From assembly GCA_029255685.2 (NCBI GenBank), contig CM055313.2, positions 77,230,641 through 77,294,640 of the forward strand: a stretch of 64,000 nucleotides of DNA. The letters are read 5' to 3'. The notes beneath the pieces are model-generated. The model searched no databases. It was not told the origin of the DNA and worked only from the letters and a program-made list of their open reading frames with translations. A program made the translations under genes and the position numbers. Of this stretch, positions 35,291-45,257 are shown piece after piece. Every line of letters begins with the position of its first letter. Position 1 is the stretch's first letter. This DNA comes from Silene conica. Its lineage: Eukaryota; Streptophyta; Magnoliopsida; Caryophyllales; Caryophyllaceae.

Positions 35291-37865
35291 CCGAGTGCTT
35301 CTCCGTGGGGTGCTCCCGTTTTGTTCGTTAAGAAGAAAGATGGTTCCATGAGACTGTGCATCGACTATAGAGAGTTGAACCGAGTGACCGTGAAGAACAG
35401 ATATCCTTTGCCTAGGATAGATGACTTATTTGATCAGTTGAGAGGCGCTTCTAGGTTTTCCAAGATTGATCTTCGATCGGGTTATCATCAGATTCCAGTG
35501 AGAGAGGCTGATATTGCAAAGACTGCTTTTCGTACCAGATATGGGCATTTTGAGTTTGTAGTTATGCCATTTGGGTTGACTAATGCACCGGCTATTTTTA
35601 TGGATCAGATGACCCGTACCTTTAGTGAGTATCTTGACACATGTGTTGTGGTTTTCATTGATGACATCTTGATATATTCGAAGACCGATGAGGAACATGC
35701 TGAGCATCTTCGATTGATTCTAGGGATTCTGCGCAGACAGAAATGGTTCGCAAAGTTTTCGAAGTGTGAATTTTGGCTCTCGAAAGTTGCCTTTTTAGGA
35801 CATGTGATATCCAGCGAGGGTGTGATGGTAGATCCCGCAAAGATAGAGGCTGTGGTTGATTGGGAGAGTCCCAAGGATCTAGGAGAGATCCGTAGCTTTT
35901 TGGGTTTGGCAGGCTATTATCGTAGATTCGTCGAGGATTTCTCCAGATTAGCTCGCCCGATGACTCAGTTACTGAAGAAAGAAGCCAAATTTGTGTGGAC
36001 CGACAAGTGTGAGAGTTCTTTCCAGGAGTTGAAGACCAGATTGACTTCCGCCCCCGTGTTAGCTTTGCCAGAGATCGGAGTTGATTTTGATGTGTATTGT
36101 GATGCTTCGATGTTAGGACTTGGATGCGTACTGATGCAGAGTGGTAAGGTGATAGCATATTCATCTAGGCAGTTGAGAGTTCATGAGGTGAACTATCCGA
36201 CACATGATTTGGAGTTGGCCGCAGTTGTTCATGCTTTGAAGATGTGGCGACATTACCTGATTGGATCCCATTGCCGTATTTTCACAGATCACAAGAGTCT
36301 TAAGTACATTTTCACTCAGAAAGACCTTAACATGAGACAGAGACGTTGGCTAGAGTTGGTGAAAGATTACGACATTGAGTTGTTATATCATGAGGGAAAA
36401 GCCAATGTAGTTGCTGATGCGCTTAGCCGCAAGACTTCTCACTCGATGAGTGCCATGAGAGTATTGCCCGATGAGTTGTGTTCCGAGTTCCGGAAGCTGA
36501 GATTAGAGATGGTGGGTAGTGGTTTTGATTGGTTAGCTGCTATGACTGCCGAGCCGTCTTTATATTGGGAGATTCGCCAGAGTTTGCCTTCAGATGCCGA
36601 TTTCAAGAAGTTCGAGGCTAAGATTTTGAGTGGTGTTGCACCTGACTTGGTGATTGATGCTGATGGTTTCCTTAGGTTCCGAGGTAGGTTGTATGTTCCT
36701 GATGTGCCAAATTTGAGGAAGAAGGTTCTTGATGAGGCTCATTTGTCACCGTACTCCGTTCATCCAGGAGGAGAGAAGATGCACAAGGATTTGAGGCTTA
36801 TGTTTTGGTGGCCTGGTATGAAGAAGGAGATCTTGGATTATGTTAGTAGGTGCTTGACTTGTCAACAAGTCAAGATAGAGCATAGGAGACCTGGTGGTTT
36901 GCTACAGCCGCTTCCCGTTCCTCAGTGGAAGTGGGAGTGCATATCTATGGATTTTGTTACTGCCTTGCCTAAGACCGTGGGAGGCTGCAGGAGGCTATGG
37001 GTAGCCGTTTGTTGATGAGCACCGCATTTCATGCCACGACCGATGGTCAGTCCGAGAGGACTATACAGACATTAGAGGATTTGCTCCGTGCTTGTGCCCT
37101 TGATTTTCAGAGTTCTTGGGAGCAGTGTTTGCCGTTGGTAGAGTTTTCTTACAACAACAGTTATCATGCTTCCATTGGTATGGCTCCGTACGAGGCTCTT
37201 TATGGTAGGAAGTGCCGTAGCCCGATCTGCTGGGATCAGGCTAGTGACGTTCGTGACCTAGGACCGGACCAGTTAGCTGTTACTATTGACCAGGTTCAGC
37301 TTATCAGAGGTAGGATGAAGGCCGCACAGGACCGGCAGAAATCCTATGCTGATGTTCGCCGTAGACCCTTAGAGTTTGAGGTGGGAGACCGAGTCTTCTT
37401 GAGAGTTTCTCCGATGAAAGGTGTTAAGAGGCTTGGCGTTAAGGGCAAGTTGAGCCCTAAGTATATTGGACCTTTTGAGATCGTGAAGAGGATTGGTGCT
37501 GCTGCTTACCGATTGGACTTGCCTCCTAGTTTGGGCAAGGTTCATAACGTTTTTCACGTTTCCCAGCTCCGTAAGTATGTTAGTGACCCGAGTCATGTTT
37601 TGCCTAAAGAGATCGAGAACTTGGAGCCGAGTCTTGCTTTCGAGGAGCGTCCTGTGAAGATCCTAGACCGTCAGGATAGGAAGCTTAGGAGCAAGGTGGT
37701 GCCGCTAGTGAAGATCCTTTGGCGTTGCGGTGATGTTGAGGAGCAGACGTGGGAGACAGAGGCATCGATGCGTATCGCGCATCCTTCTCTTTTCGATTGA
37801 GGTATAGTATATAGATTTATATCCGTTCGAGTTTCGAGGACGAAACTTTTTGAAGTTGGAGTGAT
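35291..37865 (+). mobile_element. Partial internal region of a Tekay-type Gypsy element
   Basis: Nearly identical to 42683-45257: RT ([25 protein letters not shown]), RNase H ([10 protein letters not shown]), parts of integrase, and a C-terminal chromodomain-like segment. It begins abruptly inside pol and runs straight into the LTR at 37866. Only a couple of base differences separate it from the second copy, so the two come from the same very recent source. It is a fossil piece and is not complete. Confidence 0.9.
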
Positions 37866-38832
37866 TGTAACATCCCGTATTTTCGTAAAATCTAATTTAA
37901 TCGTTTTAAATTATTTTATGTAATAAAATAATATTTTAATAATTTATTTCGAAAGATTTTAATTTAAAAGTAAGATCCGTCTTAAGAACCTCCAGTCCTT
38001 AAGACGAATACAAACTTGGCATTGTTTAAGGATCCGACTCAAATAACCGTTTCTAAAATCCGTAACCGTTTAAGCAAGACGGAAAGGACACCACTTGTGT
38101 ACCCTACTTAAATAAGATGTCGACATAATCATCCTTCATCCTCAACATTTCATTTTTCACAGTAAACACCATTTCTCCTTAAACCTCCATAAACCTCCAT
38201 AAACCTTTCCTTCTTTTGTGAAATTCTTCATCATCCGTTCTTCAAATCGCAAAAGTAAGTACGTTTTCGGAATCCTCGTTCGATTTCCTAGTCATCCATC
38301 ACTTTCGTTTTTCATTTCGTCGACTTTGAAAAACGGGCTGTTTTCTCTTAATTCCGTTTTAAGGGCTTAAAATCCGTTTCTATGCTTGTAGGTGTTGGCT
38401 TGGAGGATCCAGAGACCGATAGCTACGTTGTTGAAGACGATCTTTAGCCGGATTAGCTTGAGAGGTGACGATAATGAGAAACTCGGCCTATTTGTGAATA
38501 TTAGCACTTTTGTTGTTGATCTTGTTATGATTTCTGAATTTGGTTTAAGTTTGATGATTTACGGACTTAGTAACATGTTTAGGATTGTTCCTATGTGAGA
38601 AATTCATGCCGTTTGATGTTGAAACATGTTCATATGTGATTTTCAGTTTTTCATAAAGTTAAGACGGATACTTGGTATAATTGCTCAAGGATTGTTATGG
38701 GATTTACGTGCTGGTAGATTAGTGGTATTTGGTGTTTGAAAATGTTGGGAAACCATTGATGGTTGTCTTGCTTGAATTGTTGTGTCGATTATCGAAGTTT
38801 TCACATGTTGCGTTTTTGCGAAAATGCGTTAC

Positions 38833-39252
38833 AGGCTCTCTGAGCCGGTCGACCGACCGGCCGCCGGTCGACTGGCCGGGAGAGCATATTGAGTAGTTTC
38901 GGGATTTTGAGAATTAGGCCTTGGGACTGCCAGCCGGCCGACCGGCTGCCTGCCGACCGGCTGGTGGTCATTTTTATTGTTTATTGTTTTGCGAAGCACC
39001 TAGAATAGGGAGGGAGCCCAGCCGGTAGACCGGCCGCCTGCCAACCGGCTGGGAGCGCATTTGGGGAATGGTTACGAGTTTTGTGAAGGCTTGGGAAGGT
39101 CTTCCCAGCCGGCCGACCGGCTGCCTGCCGACCGGCTGGGAACCCTGTCTTGTGTGTGTTCTCGGTTTTAAAAGAAGAAGAAGGATGAGAGGTCACCAGC
39201 CGGCCGACCGGCTGCCTGCCGACCGGCTGCCTGCCGACCGGCTGGGGACCCC
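38833..39252. repeat. GC-rich hairpin cluster in Tekay LTR (first copy)
   Basis: Five hairpins built on AGCCGGCCGACCGGCTG with CTGCCTGCCG linkers. Unit-specific outer arms pair: GCTCTC (38835-38840) with GAGAGC (38880-38885), TTCCC (39102-39106) with GGGAA (39138-39142), GGTC with GACC around the last unit. The second LTR has the same cluster at 46216-46620, but its last hairpin lacks one core repeat. Confidence 0.85.
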
Positions 39253-39537
39253 TGATGGATTTTTATTGTTTTTCGATCGTAACTTTTAAACAGTTGATCG
39301 GTTTTGATTGAAACTCGTTTTGTATACCTGTGACATGTATTTGAGGTCCCCGGTGTACGGGCAACATCATATTGGGTTCGGGAATGGAGTAAGGATAGAG
39401 ACCCCCCAGTCGGGTAACCGAAAGGGAAACCGGCTCTCCCTCAACTTAGTTCTCGGGGTCAGTTAAATGTTGATTAGAAGTTAAGAAAAGTAGAACTATA
39501 GATTAGTTCATAGACTTTGGTTGATATTGTATTGATG

Positions 39538-40050
39538 CGTATTAAGTTATGCCTTAAGCTGGCCTCTGAACTTAATACGTGAGTTGTTTGTCATATATGG
39601 GGATATGCCTTAAGTTGGCCTCTGAGCCCTATATGTGTATGTTTGTCGTGTCTGGAACATGCCTTAAGCTGGCCTCTGAGTTCAGACATGTGTGATAGTG
39701 ATCGCGTCAGAATATGCCTTAAGTTGGCCTCTGAGTCTGACGAGTAGAGCAGCTGCACAACGGGGTAGCTAAGGAACTGACACCTTGCCCGGAGTGCAGA
39801 TGTTTGGTGCTAGAACATGCCTTAAGCTGGCCTCTGAGTTTAGTACCTTGTGATGTGGTGAAGGGACATGCCTTAAGCTGGCCTCTGAGTCCTTTACTTT
39901 TGGGATGCTAGTCTATGCCTTAAGTTGGCCGCTGAGTCTAATGTCTTGCTGATTGGCAGGTCCATGCCTTAAGTTGGCCTCTGAGTCCTTGCTTGCTGAT
40001 GTTTGGTGTTTAGGTTATGTCTTAAGTTGACCGCTGAACCTTTTACTTGC
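39538..40050 (+). repeat. Stem-loop array with constant loop and varying arms (LTR 1)
   Basis: Nine units spaced about 44-104 bp, each with CCTTAAGYTGGCCTCTGA or a close variant. The flanks of each unit are inverted repeats that differ between units: CGTATTAAGT/ACTTAATACG, CATATA(T)GGG/CCCTATATG, TGTCTG(G)AAC/GTTCAGACA, CGTCAGA/TCTGACG, GGTGCTAGAAC/GTTTAGTACC (one G-T pair and a bulge), GTGAAGGGAC/GTCCTTTAC. The last three units pair more weakly. The same array, with one extra unit, is at 46910-47475. Confidence 0.9.
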
Positions 40051-40943
40051 TGAATTTATCTGCTTGCCTTGAGTGGGTACGTGTCAGATATAGATATCGA
40101 TAGTGATGAGTAAATGTATATCTGTTGAGTTATGGTTTGATCATCCAAGGCATTGGGTGACTCTTAGTTCGGTTTCATAAATAGTTGGATTGAAATACCC
40201 CCCGACTGGGTAACCAGTAGGGAAACCGGCTCTCCTTCCTATTTGTTTATGAAGTTGGTTGAGAGCCGTGCACAGTAATTGCATGTTAGTAAGAGATCAG
40301 ATGATGAGATGTTTATGCTTCACATGTTGATATATGTTGGAGTGTTCTGTATTGTTTTATGTGTTACGTGTTGTCACAAAAGGTGGCTAGGAGAACTCTA
40401 GTCACTCCCCACTGATTGTGGCGTACATGTTTTCATGTATGTAGGTACATACAGGTTGGAGCAGGGTTACGAGAGGGCTAGCGAGTGATGATCCTGTTGT
40501 CATCATATGACTTACCTTATGTCGCGTAGCTAGACTCTTAGACTTTTGTTACTTTTGTTTTTGGTGCCTGTAGGGATGTTCCATCCCAGGCTGATGTATA
40601 CATTTGTTTTTGATACTTAGAACTGTTACTTATCTATTTTGGTTTTATCCAGTTTCAGTTTCTGTTTCAGTTTAAGACTTCACGCATGTTGTTTAGTAGT
40701 TTAAAAAGTTTTAAATTCCGCTGCATTTTTTTGGTACTTTGTATGTTTTTATTTCCGCTTTCGCGAGGGGTTCTACAGTTGGTATCAGAGCATTATTGCT
40801 CCCGACGCACTCATGTGACCCCCAACCTTAACTTGACCAAATAAACAAATAATGAATGAGAGATGGGTAGATCTAAGGACTTATTTTGTAGTCTATTTGT
40901 GATTGCTAATTGTTAAGCTAATAATTGCTTTCTCTTTTGAAGG

Positions 40944-41963
40944 ATGGTGAGACCCAGGGCTGCTGATAACATTGTGCTGCAAGCAATTCAGCATTTGCTT
41001 GAGACTCAGAGACAGCAAGCCGGGAATGTTCCGCCTCCTCCACCGCCAGGCAACGAAGCTAATCGTCCTGGTAGTTTCTCATGGATAGCTTCGCAGATGT
41101 CCCGTAGCCACGTGAAGACATATGGTGGCGAGGTCGATCCGGTAGCTCTTACCGAGTGGTTCAGGGAGATGGAGAGGAGCTTTGCTATGTATTCGGTGAG
41201 TAGAGAGGATAGAGTGCGGCTAGCCACTCACTTTCTTACTCTTGAGGCCGACAGGTGGTGGGCGTTGACAGGACCTACCTTCACTCAGGATCCTTTGTTC
41301 GATTGGGATGCTTTCAAGGATAAGCTCGAGACGAGGTTCTATCCTAAAGAGCTCAGATCACAGCGACTCAAAGAATTCATGGATTTAAAGCAAGGCAAGA
41401 TGTCAGTTCAGGAGTTCACAGACCGTTTCAACCAGTTAGCTCACTTTGCATCGAGGTTTGTCAGAGATGAGGCCGAGAGAGTCTACTTTTACCGTGGCAA
41501 GCTAGGACCGCGCATTGAGAGCATGGTTCGTCGAGACTCTACTTCTTTTGTGGAGGTGTATGATGATGCTATTTGGGCCGAGAGTTCTATTCGTGCCATT
41601 GATGCTGAGACCCGTGCCGCTACTTCTAGTGTGACACCTCACCAGAGATCAGTGTACCAGGGGAAGAGACCATTTGTTCCTTCTACTTCTTCGCCTTCTT
41701 CTCAGAAGAAGCGTTTTGAGAGGTTCTCTGCTCCGGTTGCTAAGACCTTCGTTCACACCGACACATCTCCTAGTGTTTGCCACTGTTGTGGTAAACCTTC
41801 TCATCTGGGTTTGACTGTTTCAAGAATGCTTTCAAGTGCTACACTTGCAATGGATTTGGGCACAAGTCTTATGAGTGTCCTGAGAGGAACACCGCACTTG
41901 GCAAGGCTGCCACTGCTGCTGCAGCAACTAAGGGAGGAAAGCCGAAAGGGAAGATCTTTGTGA
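40944..41963 (+). CDS. Gag of Tekay-type element
   Basis: About 339 residues from [13 protein letters not shown]. Contains the Ty3-type Gag core ([63 protein letters not shown]) and cysteines of a zinc knuckle near the C-terminus (CHCCGK). In the family Gag forms the virus-like particle and binds element RNA. It starts 167 bases after the 5' LTR, and the pol region overlaps its end. Confidence 0.85.
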   Translation: MVRPRAADNIVLQAIQHLLETQRQQAGNVPPPPPPGNEANRPGSFSWIASQMSRSHVKTYGGEVDPVALTEWFREMERSFAMYSVSREDRVRLATHFLTLEADRWWALTGPTFTQDPLFDWDAFKDKLETRFYPKELRSQRLKEFMDLKQGKMSVQEFTDRFNQLAHFASRFVRDEAERVYFYRGKLGPRIESMVRRDSTSFVEVYDDAIWAESSIRAIDAETRAATSSVTPHQRSVYQGKRPFVPSTSSPSSQKKRFERFSAPVAKTFVHTDTSPSVCHCCGKPSHLGLTVSRMLSSATLAMDLGTSLMSVLRGTPHLARLPLLLQQLREESRKGRSL

Positions 41964-44900
41964 TGACTAGGGCTGAGGCAGAGGCTCATCCAGATATTGT
42001 TGCTGGTATCTTTTCTGTTCTTGGCGCTGAGTGCCTTATTTTGTTCGATACTGGAGCTTCTCTATCATTTATATCGACTCAGTTCGCCGACCGCCTAGCT
42101 CTTGAGTCTTCATTGGTTGAGGAGACTTCTATTTCCTTACCTTCTGGAGACGTGTTTTCCTGCTCTTCGTCCCATAGGGATGTTCCTATTATTATTGGTC
42201 AAGCCACATTTCCAGCGGACTTACTGAGATTTCCTCTCGAGGAGTTTGACATTATCCTCGGTATGGATTGGTTATCGCGATACCATGCTCGCTTCGAGTG
42301 TCGCGACCAGAAAATCTGCTTGAGGAGTTCTTCAGGAGTTCGTGTTTCCTATAGGGGAACTCGCCCTCAAAGGGGTGTTCGTGTCATCTCTTCGATGAAA
42401 GCTTCTCATCTTCTTAGGAAGGGTTGCCAAGCCTTCCTGTGTGTTGTTACAGCTGCTAAACCATCGCTACCGAAGCTTGAGGATGTAGCCATTGTTCGTG
42501 AGTATCCAGATGTGTTCCCAGATGACTTGCCAGGGATACCGCCAGAGAGAGATGTGGAGTTTACTATTGAGCTTGTTCCAGGTACCGGACCGATTTCTAA
42601 AGCCCCTTACCGTATGGCTCCGCCAGAGTTGAAAGAGTTGAAGCAGCAATTGGAAGAGATGATCGAGAAAGGTTTCATTAGACCGAGTGCTTCTCCGTGG
42701 GGTGCTCCCGTTTTGTTCGTTAAGAAGAAAGATGGTTCCATGAGACTGTGCATCGACTATAGAGAGTTGAACCGAGTGACCGTGAAGAACAGATATCCTT
42801 TGCCTAGGATAGATGACTTATTTGATCAGTTGAGAGGCGCTTCTAGGTTTTCCAAGATTGATCTTCGATCGGGTTATCATCAGATTCCAGTGAGAGAGGC
42901 TGATATTGCAAAGACTGCTTTTCGTACCAGATATGGGCATTTTGAGTTTGTAGTTATGCCATTTGGGTTGACTAATGCACCGGCTATTTTTATGGATCAG
43001 ATGACCCGTACCTTTAGTGAGTATCTTGACACATGTGTTGTGGTTTTCATTGATGACATCTTGATATATTCGAAGACCGATGAGGAACATGCTGAGCATC
43101 TTCGATTGATTCTAGGGATTCTGCGCAGACAGAAATGGTTCGCAAAGTTTTCGAAGTGTGAATTTTGGCTCTCGAAAGTTGCCTTTTTAGGACATGTGAT
43201 ATCCAGCGAGGGTGTGATGGTAGATCCCGCAAAGATAGAGGCTGTGGTTGATTGGGAGAGTCCCAAGGATCTAGGAGAGATCCGTAGCTTTTTGGGTTTG
43301 GCAGGCTATTATCGTAGATTCGTCGAGGATTTCTCCAGATTAGCTCGCCCGATGACTCAGTTACTGAAGAAAGAAGCCAAATTTGTGTGGACCGACAAGT
43401 GTGAGAGTTCTTTCCAGGAGTTGAAGACCAGATTGACTTCCGCCCCCGTGTTAGCTTTGCCAGAGATCGGAGTTGATTTTGATGTGTATTGTGATGCTTC
43501 GATGTTAGGACTTGGATGCGTACTGATGCAGAGTGGTAAGGTGATAGCATATTCATCTAGGCAGTTGAGAGTTCATGAGGTGAACTATCCGACACATGAT
43601 TTGGAGTTGGCCGCAGTTGTTCATGCTTTGAAGATGTGGCGACATTACCTGATTGGATCCCATTGCCGTATTTTCACAGATCACAAGAGTCTTAAGTACA
43701 TTTTCACTCAGAAAGACCTTAACATGAGACAGAGACGTTGGCTAGAGTTGGTGAAAGATTACGACATTGAGTTGTTATATCATGAGGGAAAAGCCAATGT
43801 AGTTGCTGATGCGCTTAGCCGCAAGACTTCTCACTCGATGAGTGCCATGAGAGTATTGCCCGATGAGTTGTGTTCCGAGTTCCGGAAGCTGAGATTAGAG
43901 ATGGTGGGTAGTGGTTTTGATTGGTTAGCTGCTATGACTGCCGAGCCGTCTTTATATTGGGAGATTCGCCAGAGTTTGCCTTCAGATGCCGATTTCAAGA
44001 AGTTCGAGGCTAAGATTTTGAGTGGTGTTGCACCTGACTTGGTGATTGATGCTGATGGTTTCCTTAGGTTCCGAGGTAGGTTGTATGTTCCTGATGTGCC
44101 AAATTTGAGGAAGAAGGTTCTTGATGAGGCTCATTTGTCACCGTACTCCGTTCATCCAGGAGGAGAGAAGATGCACAAGGATTTGAGGCTTATGTTTTGG
44201 TGGCCTGGTATGAAGAAGGAGATCTTGGATTATGTTAGTAGGTGCTTGACTTGTCAACAAGTCAAGATAGAGCATAGGAGACCTGGTGGTTTGCTACAGC
44301 CGCTTCCCGTTCCTCAGTGGAAGTGGGAGTGCATATCTATGGATTTTGTTACTGCCTTGCCTAAGACCGTGGGAGGCTGCAGGAGGCTATGGGTAGCCGT
44401 TTGTTGATGAGCACCGCATTTCATGCCGCGACCGATGGTCAGTCCGAGAGGACTATACAGACATTAGAGGATTTGCTCCGTGCTTGTGCCCTTGATTTTC
44501 AGAGTTCTTGGGAGCAGTGTTTGCCGTTGGTAGAGTTTTCTTACAACAACAGTTATCATGCTTCCATTGGTATGGCTCCGTACGAGGCTCTTTATGGTAG
44601 GAAGTGCCGTAGCCCGATCTGCTGGGATCAGGCTAGTGACGTTCGTGACCTAGGACCGGACCAGTTAGTTGTTACTATTGACCAGGTTCAGCTTATCAGA
44701 GGTAGGATGAAGGCCGCACAGGACCGGCAGAAATCCTATGCTGATGTTCGCCGTAGACCCTTAGAGTTTGAGGTGGGAGACCGAGTCTTCTTGAGAGTTT
44801 CTCCGATGAAAGGTGTTAAGAGGCTTGGCGTTAAGGGCAAGTTGAGCCCTAAGTATATTGGACCTTTTGAGATCGTGAAGAGGATTGGTGCTGCTGCTTA

Positions 44901-45192
44901 CCGATTGGACTTGCCTCCTAGTTTGGGCAAGGTTCATAACGTTTTTCACGTTTCCCAGCTCCGTAAGTATGTTAGTGACCCGAGTCATGTTTTGCCTAAA
45001 GAGATCGAGAACTTGGAGCCGAGTCTTGCTTTCGAGGAGCGTCCTGTGAAGATCCTAGACCGTCAGGATAGGAAGCTTAGGAGCAAGGTGGTGCCGCTAG
45101 TGAAGATCCTTTGGCGTTGCGGTGATGTTGAGGAGCAGACGTGGGAGACAGAGGCATCGATGCGTATCGCGCATCCTTCTCTTTTCGATTGA
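41960..45192 (+). pseudogene. Pol region of Tekay-type element (PR-RT-RH-INT-chromodomain)
   Basis: Protease [16 protein letters not shown] with [15 protein letters not shown] and FIDDILIYS, RNase H with [11 protein letters not shown], and integrase with a zinc-binding [17 protein letters not shown]...CLTC. Further on are TDGQSERTIQTLEDLLRAC and a GPY/F-type module (LSPKYIGPFEI). The end, VKILWRCGDVEEQTWE, resembles the chromodomain of chromoviruses, which in the family guides integration to heterochromatin. Overall close to the family's expected order, but broken, so not active by itself. Confidence 0.88.
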
Positions 45193-45257
45193 GGTATAGT
45201 ATATAGATTTATATCCGTTCGAGTTTCGAGGACGAAACTTTTTGAAGTTGGAGTGAT

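Larger units (their letters stand above)
37866..40777 (+). repeat. Tekay-type LTR (shared middle LTR)
   Basis: 2912 bp. From 5' to 3' it has an AT-rich start, a small ORF-like stretch (about 38392-38598, not considered coding), GC-rich hairpins (38833-39252), a GGGAAACCGGCTCTCC motif (39426-39441), the stem-loop array (39538-40050), a second copy of that motif (40211-40226), and the end TTCGCGAGGGGTTCTACA. Confidence 0.92.

Noticed and set aside
35426-36164. Minus-strand frames of 89-169 residues
   Set aside because: Antisense to the RT/RNase H coding of the Tekay element and repeated identically at 42818-43556 for that reason.
38392-38598. 68-residue frame in both Tekay LTRs
   Set aside because: Identical only because the LTRs are; no domain, and LTR U3 regions do not usually encode proteins in this lineage.
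39538-40050. Regularly spaced 20-base repeats with unique spacers, superficially CRISPR-like
   Set aside because: The array lies inside a plant retrotransposon LTR, spacing is irregular (44-104 bp), spacers form complementary arms around the repeat, and no cas genes exist.
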